Of a stretch of DNA of 64,000 nt, positions 55,354-63,745 are shown piece by piece. Location of the stretch: contig NZ_LQPP01000018.1 of assembly GCF_002102345.1 (NCBI RefSeq), positions 186,001 through 250,000 of the forward strand. Reading direction: 5' to 3'. Below the pieces are notes generated by a model. It made no database searches. It was given only the letters and a program-made list of their open reading frames with translations, and was not told the origin of the DNA. The DNA comes from Mycolicibacterium peregrinum (GTDB taxonomy: Bacteria > Actinomycetota > Actinomycetes > Mycobacteriales > Mycobacteriaceae). The position numbers were made by a program, and so were the translations under genes. Position 1 is the stretch's first letter. Every line of letters starts with the position of its first letter.

Positions 55354-56412
55354 ATGAAACGTGATGCCCTCACCCCCGAGAAACTGCGGGAGGCCTACCA
55401 GCACGTGTGGTTCGTGGTGGCCCGGTCTCAGGACATCGACACCCCGCAGTCGGCCACCCTGCTCGACCACAACCTGGTGGTGTTCCGCGATTCCACCGGC
55501 GCCGCCCGGGTGACCGACCGGCGCTGCATTCACCGCGGCGGCAACCTGGCCGACGGCAAGGTCGTGGGGGACAGCATTGCCTGCCCGTACCACGGCTGGC
55601 AGTTCGACGGTGCCAGCGGACAGTGCAGCCGTATCCCGTCACTGGCAGAGGGACAACGGATTCCGCCGAAGGCGGAGATAAAGTCCTATCCGGTGATCGA
55701 GCGGTTCGAACACGTGTGGACCTGCCTCGGAGACCCGGTGTTCGACTTGCCGCATCCACCCGAGATCGGTGAGTTGGAACTGGAGTGGCGCGCTGCGGAA
55801 CCCATCCATGCCGAATGTGGATTCATGGCGGCCACCGAGAACTTCCGGGACATGGCGCATTTCCCGTTCGTACACGCGCCGTCGATGGGTGAGGTGAATC
55901 CCGTTGTGGACGAACTCGCCGTCAAACGCGACGGTCGTGAGGTGTGGGCGTCCTACTTCTACCCCGGAGTACCCGATTCGGATTTCTCCGATGTCGGCGA
56001 CGCCTGGATGCACTACCACTCGTACGCGCCGGGAATCGCGACGATCCTCTACGACTTCGGTGAGCCGCTGGGTAAGCGCTACCTGGTGGACTTCCCCTCA
56101 CCGGTCAGCTACGAGAAGTGCATCATCTTCTGGGCTGTGGCCACCGACAAGGATTTCCGCGGTGGCAGCGTCGACGAGATCCTGCAGATCGAGACGAAGG
56201 TGTTCAACGAAGACACTCCGGTGCTCGAAGGGCTTGAGCCCAAGGAGGTTCCGCTGGCCGGGCAGGCGTTCGAGGTGTCGGCGCCGGCAGACATCTACAC
56301 CCTGAACTACCGGCGCGCCACCCAACATGCGGTGCAGACGATCCAGCAGGAACGGGACCTGGTCGCGGCGCAGACCGAGGTTCCCGCCGAAAACGGCCAC
56401 GCCCGCGTCTGA
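55354..56412 (+). CDS. Rieske non-heme iron oxygenase, VanA-type oxygenase subunit
   Basis: 352 residues. Rieske cluster C58-x-H60 (CIHRGG) and C77-x2-H80 (CPYHGW). Mononuclear iron site ENFRDMAHFPFVH with N163, D166, H169, H174. Length and layout match the VanA group, which demethylates or hydroxylates small substrates with electrons from a single flavin-ferredoxin reductase, encoded next. ATG with AAGGAG 9 bases upstream. Substrate unknown. Confidence 0.93.
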   Translation: MKRDALTPEKLREAYQHVWFVVARSQDIDTPQSATLLDHNLVVFRDSTGAARVTDRRCIHRGGNLADGKVVGDSIACPYHGWQFDGASGQCSRIPSLAEGQRIPPKAEIKSYPVIERFEHVWTCLGDPVFDLPHPPEIGELELEWRAAEPIHAECGFMAATENFRDMAHFPFVHAPSMGEVNPVVDELAVKRDGREVWASYFYPGVPDSDFSDVGDAWMHYHSYAPGIATILYDFGEPLGKRYLVDFPSPVSYEKCIIFWAVATDKDFRGGSVDEILQIETKVFNEDTPVLEGLEPKEVPLAGQAFEVSAPADIYTLNYRRATQHAVQTIQQERDLVAAQTEVPAENGHARV

Positions 56413-56426
56413 ACTGACAACCGGGT

Positions 56427-57368
56427 ATGAGACTGCAGGTCATTCAACTGAGGCTGGAAGCCACCGAGGTGATCTCGGTGGTGTTGGCCAGCCCTACCGG
56501 CGACCGGCTGCCCGCATGGGCAGCCGGTGCGCACATCGCCATCACCTTGCCGTCCGGGCGCGTCCGGCAGTACTCCTTGTGCGGACCACGGGACGATCCG
56601 TACCGGTACACCATCGCGGTGCTGCGGGTCGCCGACGGGCGCGGCGGCTCGCGTGAGATTCACGAGACACTGCGGATCGGCGACGTGGTCGAGGTCGGGG
56701 CGCCGCAGAACGTTTTTGCGCTGAGTTCGGCGCCGCGGTACGTCTTCATCGCCGGTGGTATCGGGATCACCCCGATCGCGGCGATGATCGACGAGTTGCG
56801 CAGCACCCCAGACAGTCCCGAGTTCACGTTGATCTACGGAGGCCGGAGCCGGGCCGCGATGGCCTTCGCCGACCGGTTGGCCGGTATCCCCGGCGCGACG
56901 CTGATCCCGCAGGACGAATCGGGTCTGCCCGACATCGCCGGTGTATTCGCCGGCAGTCCGGACGGAACCCATGTGTACTGCTGCGGCCCGGCCGCGATGC
57001 TCGCCGTGGTCGAGGACATCAGCTCCCGGCACCCGCGGATCGAGTTGCACGTCGAGAAGTTCACCGCCGGGGCCTCACCGCCGACCGATCGGGCGGCTGA
57101 CGGTGCCTTCGACGTGGAACTGGCACGCAGCGGCAGGACCGTGACCGTTCCGCCGGACAAGAGTGTGCTCGAGGCGGTCTTGGAGGTCGCTCCCGACACC
57201 GCGTTCTCCTGCACCGGCGGATTCTGCGGAACCTGTGAGACCAAGGTGCTCGCCGGCGAGGTCGATCATCGCGACGACCTGCTGACCGAGGCGGAACGCG
57301 CAGCCAACACCTCGATGATGATCTGCGTATCCCGTTCTCTCAGTGGGAGACTCACGCTCGACCTGTGA
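56427..57368 (+). CDS. VanB-type ferredoxin reductase (PDR family)
   Basis: 313 residues: flavin motif RQYSLCGP, NADH-binding GGIGITPIAAMIDEL, YCCGPAAML, and a C-terminal plant-type 2Fe-2S domain with FSCTGGFCGTCETKV plus a fourth Cys in MMICVSRS. Passes electrons from NAD(P)H to the Rieske oxygenase encoded 14 bp upstream; together they make a complete two-component oxygenase. Confidence 0.93.
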   Translation: MRLQVIQLRLEATEVISVVLASPTGDRLPAWAAGAHIAITLPSGRVRQYSLCGPRDDPYRYTIAVLRVADGRGGSREIHETLRIGDVVEVGAPQNVFALSSAPRYVFIAGGIGITPIAAMIDELRSTPDSPEFTLIYGGRSRAAMAFADRLAGIPGATLIPQDESGLPDIAGVFAGSPDGTHVYCCGPAAMLAVVEDISSRHPRIELHVEKFTAGASPPTDRAADGAFDVELARSGRTVTVPPDKSVLEAVLEVAPDTAFSCTGGFCGTCETKVLAGEVDHRDDLLTEAERAANTSMMICVSRSLSGRLTLDL

Positions 57369-57425
57369 GAACACGTTTGTGGCTCTAAACTCCGCAGCCA
57401 TGAACGTCTCCGCCGATGAGTTCCG

Positions 57426-58655
57426 ATGTCCGTCGACAACCCGCTAGCCGACGAAGGTTGTATGACCGTAGAGGCGAACCCCCACAACGGCACTGTCCTG
57501 CTCAGGGAACTGCTGGCTCAGCCGAGCCTGCACGTCGACACCCTGACGCCGATCCGCGATCTCGACCGGCCGATCCGCTACGTGTACCCCACGGAACTCG
57601 TCGATCCGTCGCAGTATCTGTCGGGGGAGGAGCTGATCCTCAGCATCGGGGTGCCCGTCGCCGATCAACCGGACGATTCGATCCGGCGCTACGTCGAGAC
57701 GTTGAGCCGGCGGCGCGTCACCGCCCTGCTGGTCGGGCTGGGGGATCTGTTCGACGAACCCCCGCCCGCACTGGTGCGGGCCTGCCTGGAGCTGGACCTT
57801 CCGCTGCTGGCACAGCACGCCGCCGTACCGTTCCGGCGGATCGTGGACTGGGCGGATTCCCTGCGGATCGCCGATCGTGAAGTCGGAACGCGCGAGCGTG
57901 ACCTGGGGTCGCTGCTGCGATGGTTCGTGGCGGGCACCCTGGGGGTCGGGCCGGTCGAGACGGCGCTCGCCGAATGCGGTCTTGCCGACAGTCCGGTGGC
58001 GGTCTGCGCGTTCACCGCGGACGTCCACACCCGGGTGCACGAGCTCGTCGATCGTTACCGCGGCAGGGTAGCGCTGCTCGATGACCGCATCGTCGCGCTG
58101 TGCCCCCAGACCGAGCAGTTCGCCGCCGAACTGACGGCCTCCGATCTGGTGTGCGGGGTGGCCATCGCCCCGGATGCCGGGTCCATGGTCTACGCCATTC
58201 CTGAGGCGCTCGAAGCGCTGCGGGAGGGGATCCGCTGGCGGCGTTCGGTTCACATCGAGGAGATCGCCACGCTGGACGGCCTGCTGGCGGCCGTACCCAA
58301 AGTGCGGCTGGTGCCCTTCGTCCACCGGCTGCTCGTGCCGCTGGTCGACCATGACAAGCTCAACAACGCCTACCTGGTTTCCTCACTGGAAGCCTTCCTG
58401 GCGCCGGGGACCGACATCTCGACAGCCGCGGGCCAGCTGTACGTACACGTCAACACATTGCGTAACCGGTTGGCGAAGATCGCCGAGCTCACCGGTGCCA
58501 ACCCGCTCGACGAAACCGACCGCACGAACTTTCGGATAGCGCTGTGGGCTGCCCGGAACATGGGAATGGGCGGCGGCACACCGGCGGCAGAACCGGGCGC
58601 GAAGCCGGTGCAGCGCAATGTGATCCAGCCCAGTGGTGGCCGCGTCCAACTGTAG
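57426..58655 (+). CDS. PucR-family transcriptional regulator
   Basis: 409 residues. N-terminal PucR ligand-sensing domain (DTLTPIRDLDRPIRYVYPTEL and following) and C-terminal helix-turn-helix of the PucR/CdaR type: SSLEAFLAPGTDISTAAGQL...VHVNTLRNRLAKIAELTG. These regulators control catabolism of purines, amines and amino acids. Start may be ATG 57426 or 57462, the latter with GAAGG close before it. The stop codon lies inside the palindrome at 58650-58665, so the regulator could control the genes downstream of itself. Confidence 0.92.
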   Translation: MSVDNPLADEGCMTVEANPHNGTVLLRELLAQPSLHVDTLTPIRDLDRPIRYVYPTELVDPSQYLSGEELILSIGVPVADQPDDSIRRYVETLSRRRVTALLVGLGDLFDEPPPALVRACLELDLPLLAQHAAVPFRRIVDWADSLRIADREVGTRERDLGSLLRWFVAGTLGVGPVETALAECGLADSPVAVCAFTADVHTRVHELVDRYRGRVALLDDRIVALCPQTEQFAAELTASDLVCGVAIAPDAGSMVYAIPEALEALREGIRWRRSVHIEEIATLDGLLAAVPKVRLVPFVHRLLVPLVDHDKLNNAYLVSSLEAFLAPGTDISTAAGQLYVHVNTLRNRLAKIAELTGANPLDETDRTNFRIALWAARNMGMGGGTPAAEPGAKPVQRNVIQPSGGRVQL

Positions 58656-58665
58656 GGATCTACAG
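58650..58665. promoter_or_regulatory. Candidate PucR operator, copy 2 (before fmdB)
   Basis: CTGTAG-GGAT-CTACAG, the same arms as at 50483-50498. It overlaps the pucR stop codon and lies 110 bp upstream of fmdB, so a dimer bound here could control the fmdB-fmdA genes. Confidence 0.65.
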
Positions 58666-58775
58666 CCGCACCGGCCCGCGGTGTTTTGTTCTCCAACTGC
58701 CCTGCCGGGAGACGCGCAGCTGGGTAGGGTGGCGTTCGTCGACAGAGCAGCTCCCGGCAACGTTAAGGAAACCTG

Positions 58776-59069
58776 TTGGTTCTCTACGAATTTCGCTGCG
58801 CGTCCGGTTGCGGCGTGACAAAAAAGATGTATTCGATGAGCACGCGTCCCGACGTCATCGACTGCCCCGACTGCCGGGGGCCTGCGCGCCGAACCATCGC
58901 GGCGCCGAACCTCGCCCATGGCGGCTCGACCGCCATGGCGCTTCAGGACTCGACACGCGCGTCGGCCGACCGTCCCGCGGTGGTCACCGGACGGCCGGCA
59001 CCGGGCTCATCCGCACGGCGACAGAAGATCACCACCAACCCGCTACATCAGAAGTTGCCCCGTCCCTGA
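58776..59069 (+). CDS. fmdB: FmdB-family zinc-ribbon protein
   Basis: 97 residues from TTG, with AAGGA 7 bases upstream. Small zinc ribbon typical of FmdB: LYEFRCASGCG...DVIDCPDCRGPARR, followed by a conserved AAPNLAHGG and a basic, low-complexity tail. FmdB-type proteins accompany formamidase operons and are thought to regulate them. FmdA follows 19 bp downstream. Confidence 0.85.
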   Translation: MVLYEFRCASGCGVTKKMYSMSTRPDVIDCPDCRGPARRTIAAPNLAHGGSTAMALQDSTRASADRPAVVTGRPAPGSSARRQKITTNPLHQKLPRP

Positions 59070-59088
59070 AGTCTTCGAAGGAGGATCA

Positions 59089-60345
59089 ATGCCTGAAGTC
59101 GTATTCCCGCTCGACTCGACCAAGAAGTTCACCGATCAGGAGAAGCTGGGCCACAACCGGTGGCACCCCGACATCCCGGCCGCGGTGACGGTCAAACAGG
59201 GCGACTCTTTCCGGGTCCACTGTCGCGAGTGGTTCGACGGCGCGATCGTCAACGACGATTCGGCCGACGACATCCTCAACGCCCCGCTGACCACGGTGCA
59301 CGTGCTCTCCGGGCCGATCGCGGTCGAGGGCGCCAAGCCCGGCGACCTGCTGATCGTCGACATCCTCGACGTCGGTCCGATCCCGCAGGAGGACTCCGGG
59401 CCGCTGGCCGGCCAGGGCTGGGGCTACACGGGCATCTTTCCCAAGCTCAACGGTGGCGGGTTCCTGACCGATCAGTTCCCGGACGCCTATAAGGCGATCT
59501 GGGACTTCTCCGGCCAGAAGGCCACGTCACGCCACGTGCCGCACGTGGAGTTCACCGGCATCGTGCATCCTGGGTTGATGGGCACCGCGCCCTCGACCGG
59601 GCTCCTCGGCAAGTGGAACACCCGCGAGGCCGCACTGATCGCGACGGACCCCGACCGGGTGCCGCCGCTCGCCCTGCCGCCTGAACCGCGCGACGCGATT
59701 CTGGGCGGGCTGACCGGGGACGCCTTCACCAAGGCCGCCGCCGAGGCTGCCCGCACCGCGCCGCCGCGCGAGAACGGCGGCAACCAGGACATCAAGAACC
59801 TCACCAAGGGCAGCCGGGTGTTCTATCCGGTGTACGTCGACGGAGCGAACCTCTCGGTGGGTGACCTGCATTTCTCGCAGGGCGACGGCGAGATCACCTT
59901 CTGCGGTGCCATCGAGATGGGCGGCTTCATCGACCTGCGCGTCGACGTGATCCCCGGCGGCATGGAGACCTACGGGGTGAGCGAGAACGCCATATTCATG
60001 CCGGGCAACACCGATCCGCAGTACTCCGAATGGATCGCGTTCTCCGGCACCTCGGTCACCCTCGACGGTGAGCAGCGCTACCTGGACTCGCACCTGTCCT
60101 ACCAGCGGGCCTGCCTGCACGCGATCGAATATCTGACGAAATTCGGCTACAGCCCCGAGCAGGCGTACCTGCTGCTGGGCGCCGCGCCCATCGAGGGGCG
60201 GCTGTCCGGCGTCGTCGACATCCCGAATGCCTGTGCGACGGTGTACATCCCGACAGCCATCTTCGATTTCCCGGTAGCGCCGTCGGCTTCGGGACCGGTG
60301 AAGATCGACCCGGGTATGGGGGCCCCGCACTCGTCGTTCGGCTGA
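59089..60345 (+). CDS. fmdA: Formamidase (acetamidase/formamidase family)
   Basis: 418 residues from ATG 59089 with AAGGAGGA upstream. Family features: SFRVHCREWFDGAIVNDDSA, the GILHPG-like segment TGIVHPGLMGTAPS, GDLHFSQGDGEITFCGAIEM and the C-terminal LSGVVDIPNACATVYIP. Hydrolyses formamide, or acetamide, to formate/acetate and ammonia in the cytoplasm; the fmdB neighbour favours formamide. Last gene of the catabolic cluster. The formamide source is probably the ureohydrolase or CE4 reaction upstream (inference). Confidence 0.93.
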   Translation: MPEVVFPLDSTKKFTDQEKLGHNRWHPDIPAAVTVKQGDSFRVHCREWFDGAIVNDDSADDILNAPLTTVHVLSGPIAVEGAKPGDLLIVDILDVGPIPQEDSGPLAGQGWGYTGIFPKLNGGGFLTDQFPDAYKAIWDFSGQKATSRHVPHVEFTGIVHPGLMGTAPSTGLLGKWNTREAALIATDPDRVPPLALPPEPRDAILGGLTGDAFTKAAAEAARTAPPRENGGNQDIKNLTKGSRVFYPVYVDGANLSVGDLHFSQGDGEITFCGAIEMGGFIDLRVDVIPGGMETYGVSENAIFMPGNTDPQYSEWIAFSGTSVTLDGEQRYLDSHLSYQRACLHAIEYLTKFGYSPEQAYLLLGAAPIEGRLSGVVDIPNACATVYIPTAIFDFPVAPSASGPVKIDPGMGAPHSSFG

Positions 60346-60461
60346 CGACTCCGGGCACCGGTGGCGGCGGGCAGGGCCGCGGTCGAACTATCCTCGTGAC
60401 CGAGACGACCGCTGCCCGCCCCGACCCCGAGGGGCATGGTGCAACCGGAAAGGATCGCACA

Positions 60462-62030
60462 ATGACCCCGCCCCCTGGTGCCTCGCGCCTCGGCACCCGG
60501 TTCGGACCTTACGAGCTGAAATCGCTGATCGGTGTCGGTGGAATGGGCGAGGTGTATCGCGCCTACGACACGGTCAAGGAACGCATGGTGGCCGTCAAGC
60601 TGCTACGCACCGAGATCGCCGCCGACGCGAGCTTCCAGGAGCGGTTCCGGCGTGAGTCGCGCGTGGCGGCCCGGCTGCAGGAACCGCACGTCATCCCGGT
60701 GCACGATTTCGGCGAGATCGACGGCGTCTTGTACATCGACATGCGCCTGGTCGAGGGCGCCAGCGTCAAGGAACTGCTGCGGTCGGGCGGCCCGCTCACC
60801 CCGGAACGGGCCACTGCCATCGTCGCGCAGGTGGCTGCCGCGCTGGACGCCGCGCACGCCGACGGACTGGTGCACCGCGACATCAAGCCGGAAAACGTAC
60901 TGCTCACCCCGGACGACTTCGCCTACCTGGTGGATTTCGGCATCGCCCACGTCGGGGGTGAGGCCAGCGTCACCATGACGGGCGTGCTGATCGGATCGAG
61001 CGCCTACATGGCGCCCGAGAGATTCTCCGGAGGCCCGGTCGGACCGGCCGCCGACGTCTACGCGCTGACCTGCCTGCTCTACGAGATGATGATCGGCAGG
61101 CCGCCGTACGAGGCCGGTGATCTGCGCCAGCTGATGAGCGCCCACATGTTCTCCCCGGCGCCCCGACCCAGCATCATGCGTCGCGGCATACCGCGGGCAT
61201 TCGACGAGGTCGTCGCCAAAGGCATGGCCAAAGACGCGGTCGACCGCTATTCCAGTGCCGGTGAGCTGGCCAAGGCCGCCCGCGCTGCTACGACGTCCGG
61301 CCCCTCGACAGCGCCGTCGCCACCACCGGTACCGCCCGCGCCACCACCGCTACCGTCACCGACCCCGCCGCCTCCGGTACCCACACAGTCGCACCCGCCG
61401 GGCACCCGAGAGTTCTCGTCGATCTACCCGAACCCGGATCACACCGGCTTCACGCCGTACCCGCCGGCGCCGCCCGCGCCTCAACCGCCGCCGGCTCCGG
61501 CCCGCAAGCCGCGGTTCAGCCGGACCCAGCTGAGCTTGATCGTGGCGTCCGTGGGGTTGTTCGGGATCGCCGCGGTGCTGGCCGCAGTGTTGGCGAGCGG
61601 CGGCGACAGCTCCTCCACACACGAGACGCTCACCGCGCCGACCCCACCGAACACCACGTCCGAGTCGCCGGCGACGACCACCACCACGGCCGGCTCGGCG
61701 ACCGCCAACGTCAGTGGCACCGACAAACAGGGCTTCATCGATCACACCGCGCGTTGCGTCGAGGGAACCACCCCGGCGGCCGTGATCCGGACAGCGTCGT
61801 CGCTGGCGGTGATCTGCCAGAGCGGCCCCGATTCCTTCTCCTACCGCGGTGAGCGGCTCAGTGACGGGGCCAATCTCCAGATCCCCACGGCCGAGCGCTC
61901 CGGAAACGGATTCGTGGCCACCAATCCCGCTGACGGTGCCCGCTACGAGGTTGGGCCCGACGGACTCACCATCAGCAGCTACGGCCACGTCGATTCGTCA
62001 GAACCGCCCCTGGAGTACGGCGAGCGCTGA
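60462..62030 (+). CDS. Membrane Ser/Thr protein kinase
   Basis: 522 residues from ATG 60462, chosen over GTG 60396 because AAGGA lies 8 bases upstream and the kinase starts at once (GTRFGPYEL). Kinase motifs: glycine loop GVGGMGEVY, Lys46, HRDIKPEN with Asp140, DFG 158-160, APE 184-186. A Pro-rich linker, one membrane helix near 357-381, a Ser/Thr-rich stretch and an extracellular domain with paired Cys (HTARCVEGT, AVICQSG) follow. A PknF/PknE-like topology; phosphorylates cytoplasmic targets in response to an outside signal. Tail-to-tail overlap of 52 bp with the cyclase gene. Confidence 0.93.
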   Translation: MTPPPGASRLGTRFGPYELKSLIGVGGMGEVYRAYDTVKERMVAVKLLRTEIAADASFQERFRRESRVAARLQEPHVIPVHDFGEIDGVLYIDMRLVEGASVKELLRSGGPLTPERATAIVAQVAAALDAAHADGLVHRDIKPENVLLTPDDFAYLVDFGIAHVGGEASVTMTGVLIGSSAYMAPERFSGGPVGPAADVYALTCLLYEMMIGRPPYEAGDLRQLMSAHMFSPAPRPSIMRRGIPRAFDEVVAKGMAKDAVDRYSSAGELAKAARAATTSGPSTAPSPPPVPPAPPPLPSPTPPPPVPTQSHPPGTREFSSIYPNPDHTGFTPYPPAPPAPQPPPAPARKPRFSRTQLSLIVASVGLFGIAAVLAAVLASGGDSSSTHETLTAPTPPNTTSESPATTTTTAGSATANVSGTDKQGFIDHTARCVEGTTPAAVIRTASSLAVICQSGPDSFSYRGERLSDGANLQIPTAERSGNGFVATNPADGARYEVGPDGLTISSYGHVDSSEPPLEYGER

Positions 62031-63592
62031 CACGCCGGGGCATATACGGCCACGGGGTTTCGCTTGCCCTTGAGGGCCAGCCCGGGACGGGCCTCGAAAT
62101 GACCTTGGTCCCTGGTGAGTTGACTCAACGTCGCACCCGTGAGCAGCACGGTGTCGCCGGTCTGGCGGGTCGCGGTCTCCACCCGGGAGGCGATGTTCAC
62201 CGCGTCACCGATCACGGAGAACTCCAAACGTCCTGCGCCACCGACATTTCCGGCCACCACCGGTCCGGAGTTCAGTCCCACGCCCACCGACAGCGTGCCG
62301 CTGAACTCGTCGTGCACGGCGGCGGCGATCTGCAGCGCCGCACCCAGGGCGTCGTCAGCGTGCCGGTCCTGGTGCCGGGGCGCACCGAAGACGGCCATCA
62401 GGCCGTCGCCCGCGTACTTGTCCACATGACCGCCGTGATCGTGCACGATCGGGACGATTCGCTCGAACAGCCGGTTGAGCGTCGTGACCACCTCGGTGGG
62501 CTGCAACTGCTCGGCAAGCGTGGTGAATCCGCGGACGTCGACGAACATCAGCGTGACGTCCACCTCCTGGGCTTCCACCGATCCGGCGGCGCACAGAATG
62601 TGTTCGGCCACATCGCGATCCACATAGGTGCCGAAGGTATGCCGGATGCGCTCGCGTTCGGCCAGGCCCGCCGTCATCGTGTTGAAACCGGCTTGTAGGC
62701 GCCCGATCTCGCTGGCGTCGTCGACCTCGACCCGCGCACCGAAATCACCGGCCTGTACCTGGGCCAGGGCCCGGCGCAGCGCGGTGACCCGTTCGGTGAC
62801 CGAGCGGATGGCGATCAGGATCGCGAACAGCCCGACCACGATTGCCACCGCCACCAGGATCAGGATCGCCGCGAAGGTGCGTTGGGCGCGGAAACCGACG
62901 TCGGCCAGATAGCCCACCGCCAACACCGCGACACCGAACAGCGGAACCCCGGTCGCCAGCAGCCAGGCCATCATCAGCCTGCGCCCGATCGTCGGCCCGA
63001 ACCGTCGGTCCGGGGTGGCGCCGTCGAGGGCACGAGCCGATACCGGCCGCATGACCCGCTCGACGATCAGATACCAAACTGCGCTCGTCGAGATACCGCC
63101 CAGCGCCACGACACTGAAGATGTACACCGCGGTGGACACCTGCTGACTGAGCGCCAGCGACCCGAAGATCACCGCGCCGACACCCCACACCGCAGCCGAC
63201 AGTCGTACCGCCTCCCCGGAGGCGCCCAGCGTCATCCGCTGCTCCTTCGGGGTGGGCGCCCGGCCCTCGCTGAGCCAGGCGGTGCCTGCGGCGAACCGGT
63301 GGCGCCGGACCCGCATCATCACCGGGACCGCGACGGCCAGGAATACGACCAGCACGGTGCCGCCGCGCATCAGCAGGCGTTGGGTGTCGGCCGGGCTCAA
63401 CACGATGGGAGCAGCGAAGGCCAGGAAGGCGCCGACGATCCCGCCGCCACCGGCGCCGACCACGGCCGCACTGAGCACCCAGCGCTTGAAGGTCTGATCC
63501 CGAAGTTCGGCCCCGGCGTCGCGGGGGATGACGTCGGAGGCGACAGCGACGGGGGCCCTGAGGTGGGCCAGGCCGTTCACGGTGGCGTCCAT
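61979..63592 (-). CDS. Membrane class III adenylate cyclase with HAMP domain
   Basis: 537 residues. About six membrane helices, a HAMP linker (IRSVTERVTALRRALAQVQAGDFGARVEV) and a class III cyclase domain: metal Asp residues in FVDVRGFTTL and YAGDGLMAVFG, substrate Lys in HVDKYAGDG and Asp in FSVIGDAVNIASRVE, with the Asn/Arg pair. The full ATP-specific set is present, so it should make cAMP. Resembles Rv1318c-Rv1320c/Rv3645. ATG at 63592 leads into the first helix. Likely senses a membrane or external signal. Confidence 0.93.
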   Translation of the reverse strand: MDATVNGLAHLRAPVAVASDVIPRDAGAELRDQTFKRWVLSAAVVGAGGGGIVGAFLAFAAPIVLSPADTQRLLMRGGTVLVVFLAVAVPVMMRVRRHRFAAGTAWLSEGRAPTPKEQRMTLGASGEAVRLSAAVWGVGAVIFGSLALSQQVSTAVYIFSVVALGGISTSAVWYLIVERVMRPVSARALDGATPDRRFGPTIGRRLMMAWLLATGVPLFGVAVLAVGYLADVGFRAQRTFAAILILVAVAIVVGLFAILIAIRSVTERVTALRRALAQVQAGDFGARVEVDDASEIGRLQAGFNTMTAGLAERERIRHTFGTYVDRDVAEHILCAAGSVEAQEVDVTLMFVDVRGFTTLAEQLQPTEVVTTLNRLFERIVPIVHDHGGHVDKYAGDGLMAVFGAPRHQDRHADDALGAALQIAAAVHDEFSGTLSVGVGLNSGPVVAGNVGGAGRLEFSVIGDAVNIASRVETATRQTGDTVLLTGATLSQLTRDQGHFEARPGLALKGKRNPVAVYAPACQRSPYSRGGSDESTWP

Positions 63593-63745
63593 GAGCTGAG
63601 CTTGCGCGCGTAACCAGAGCGGCCGATAGCGTAGTCGGCTACCTGCTTTCCGGTCGGTGTGCAAACCCGATGGGTACTCCCACCGCCCTCTAGTCTGGGA
63701 TCGGAGGCACGAACCGGACCGCACGAACGGAGCAAGGGGACCCAC

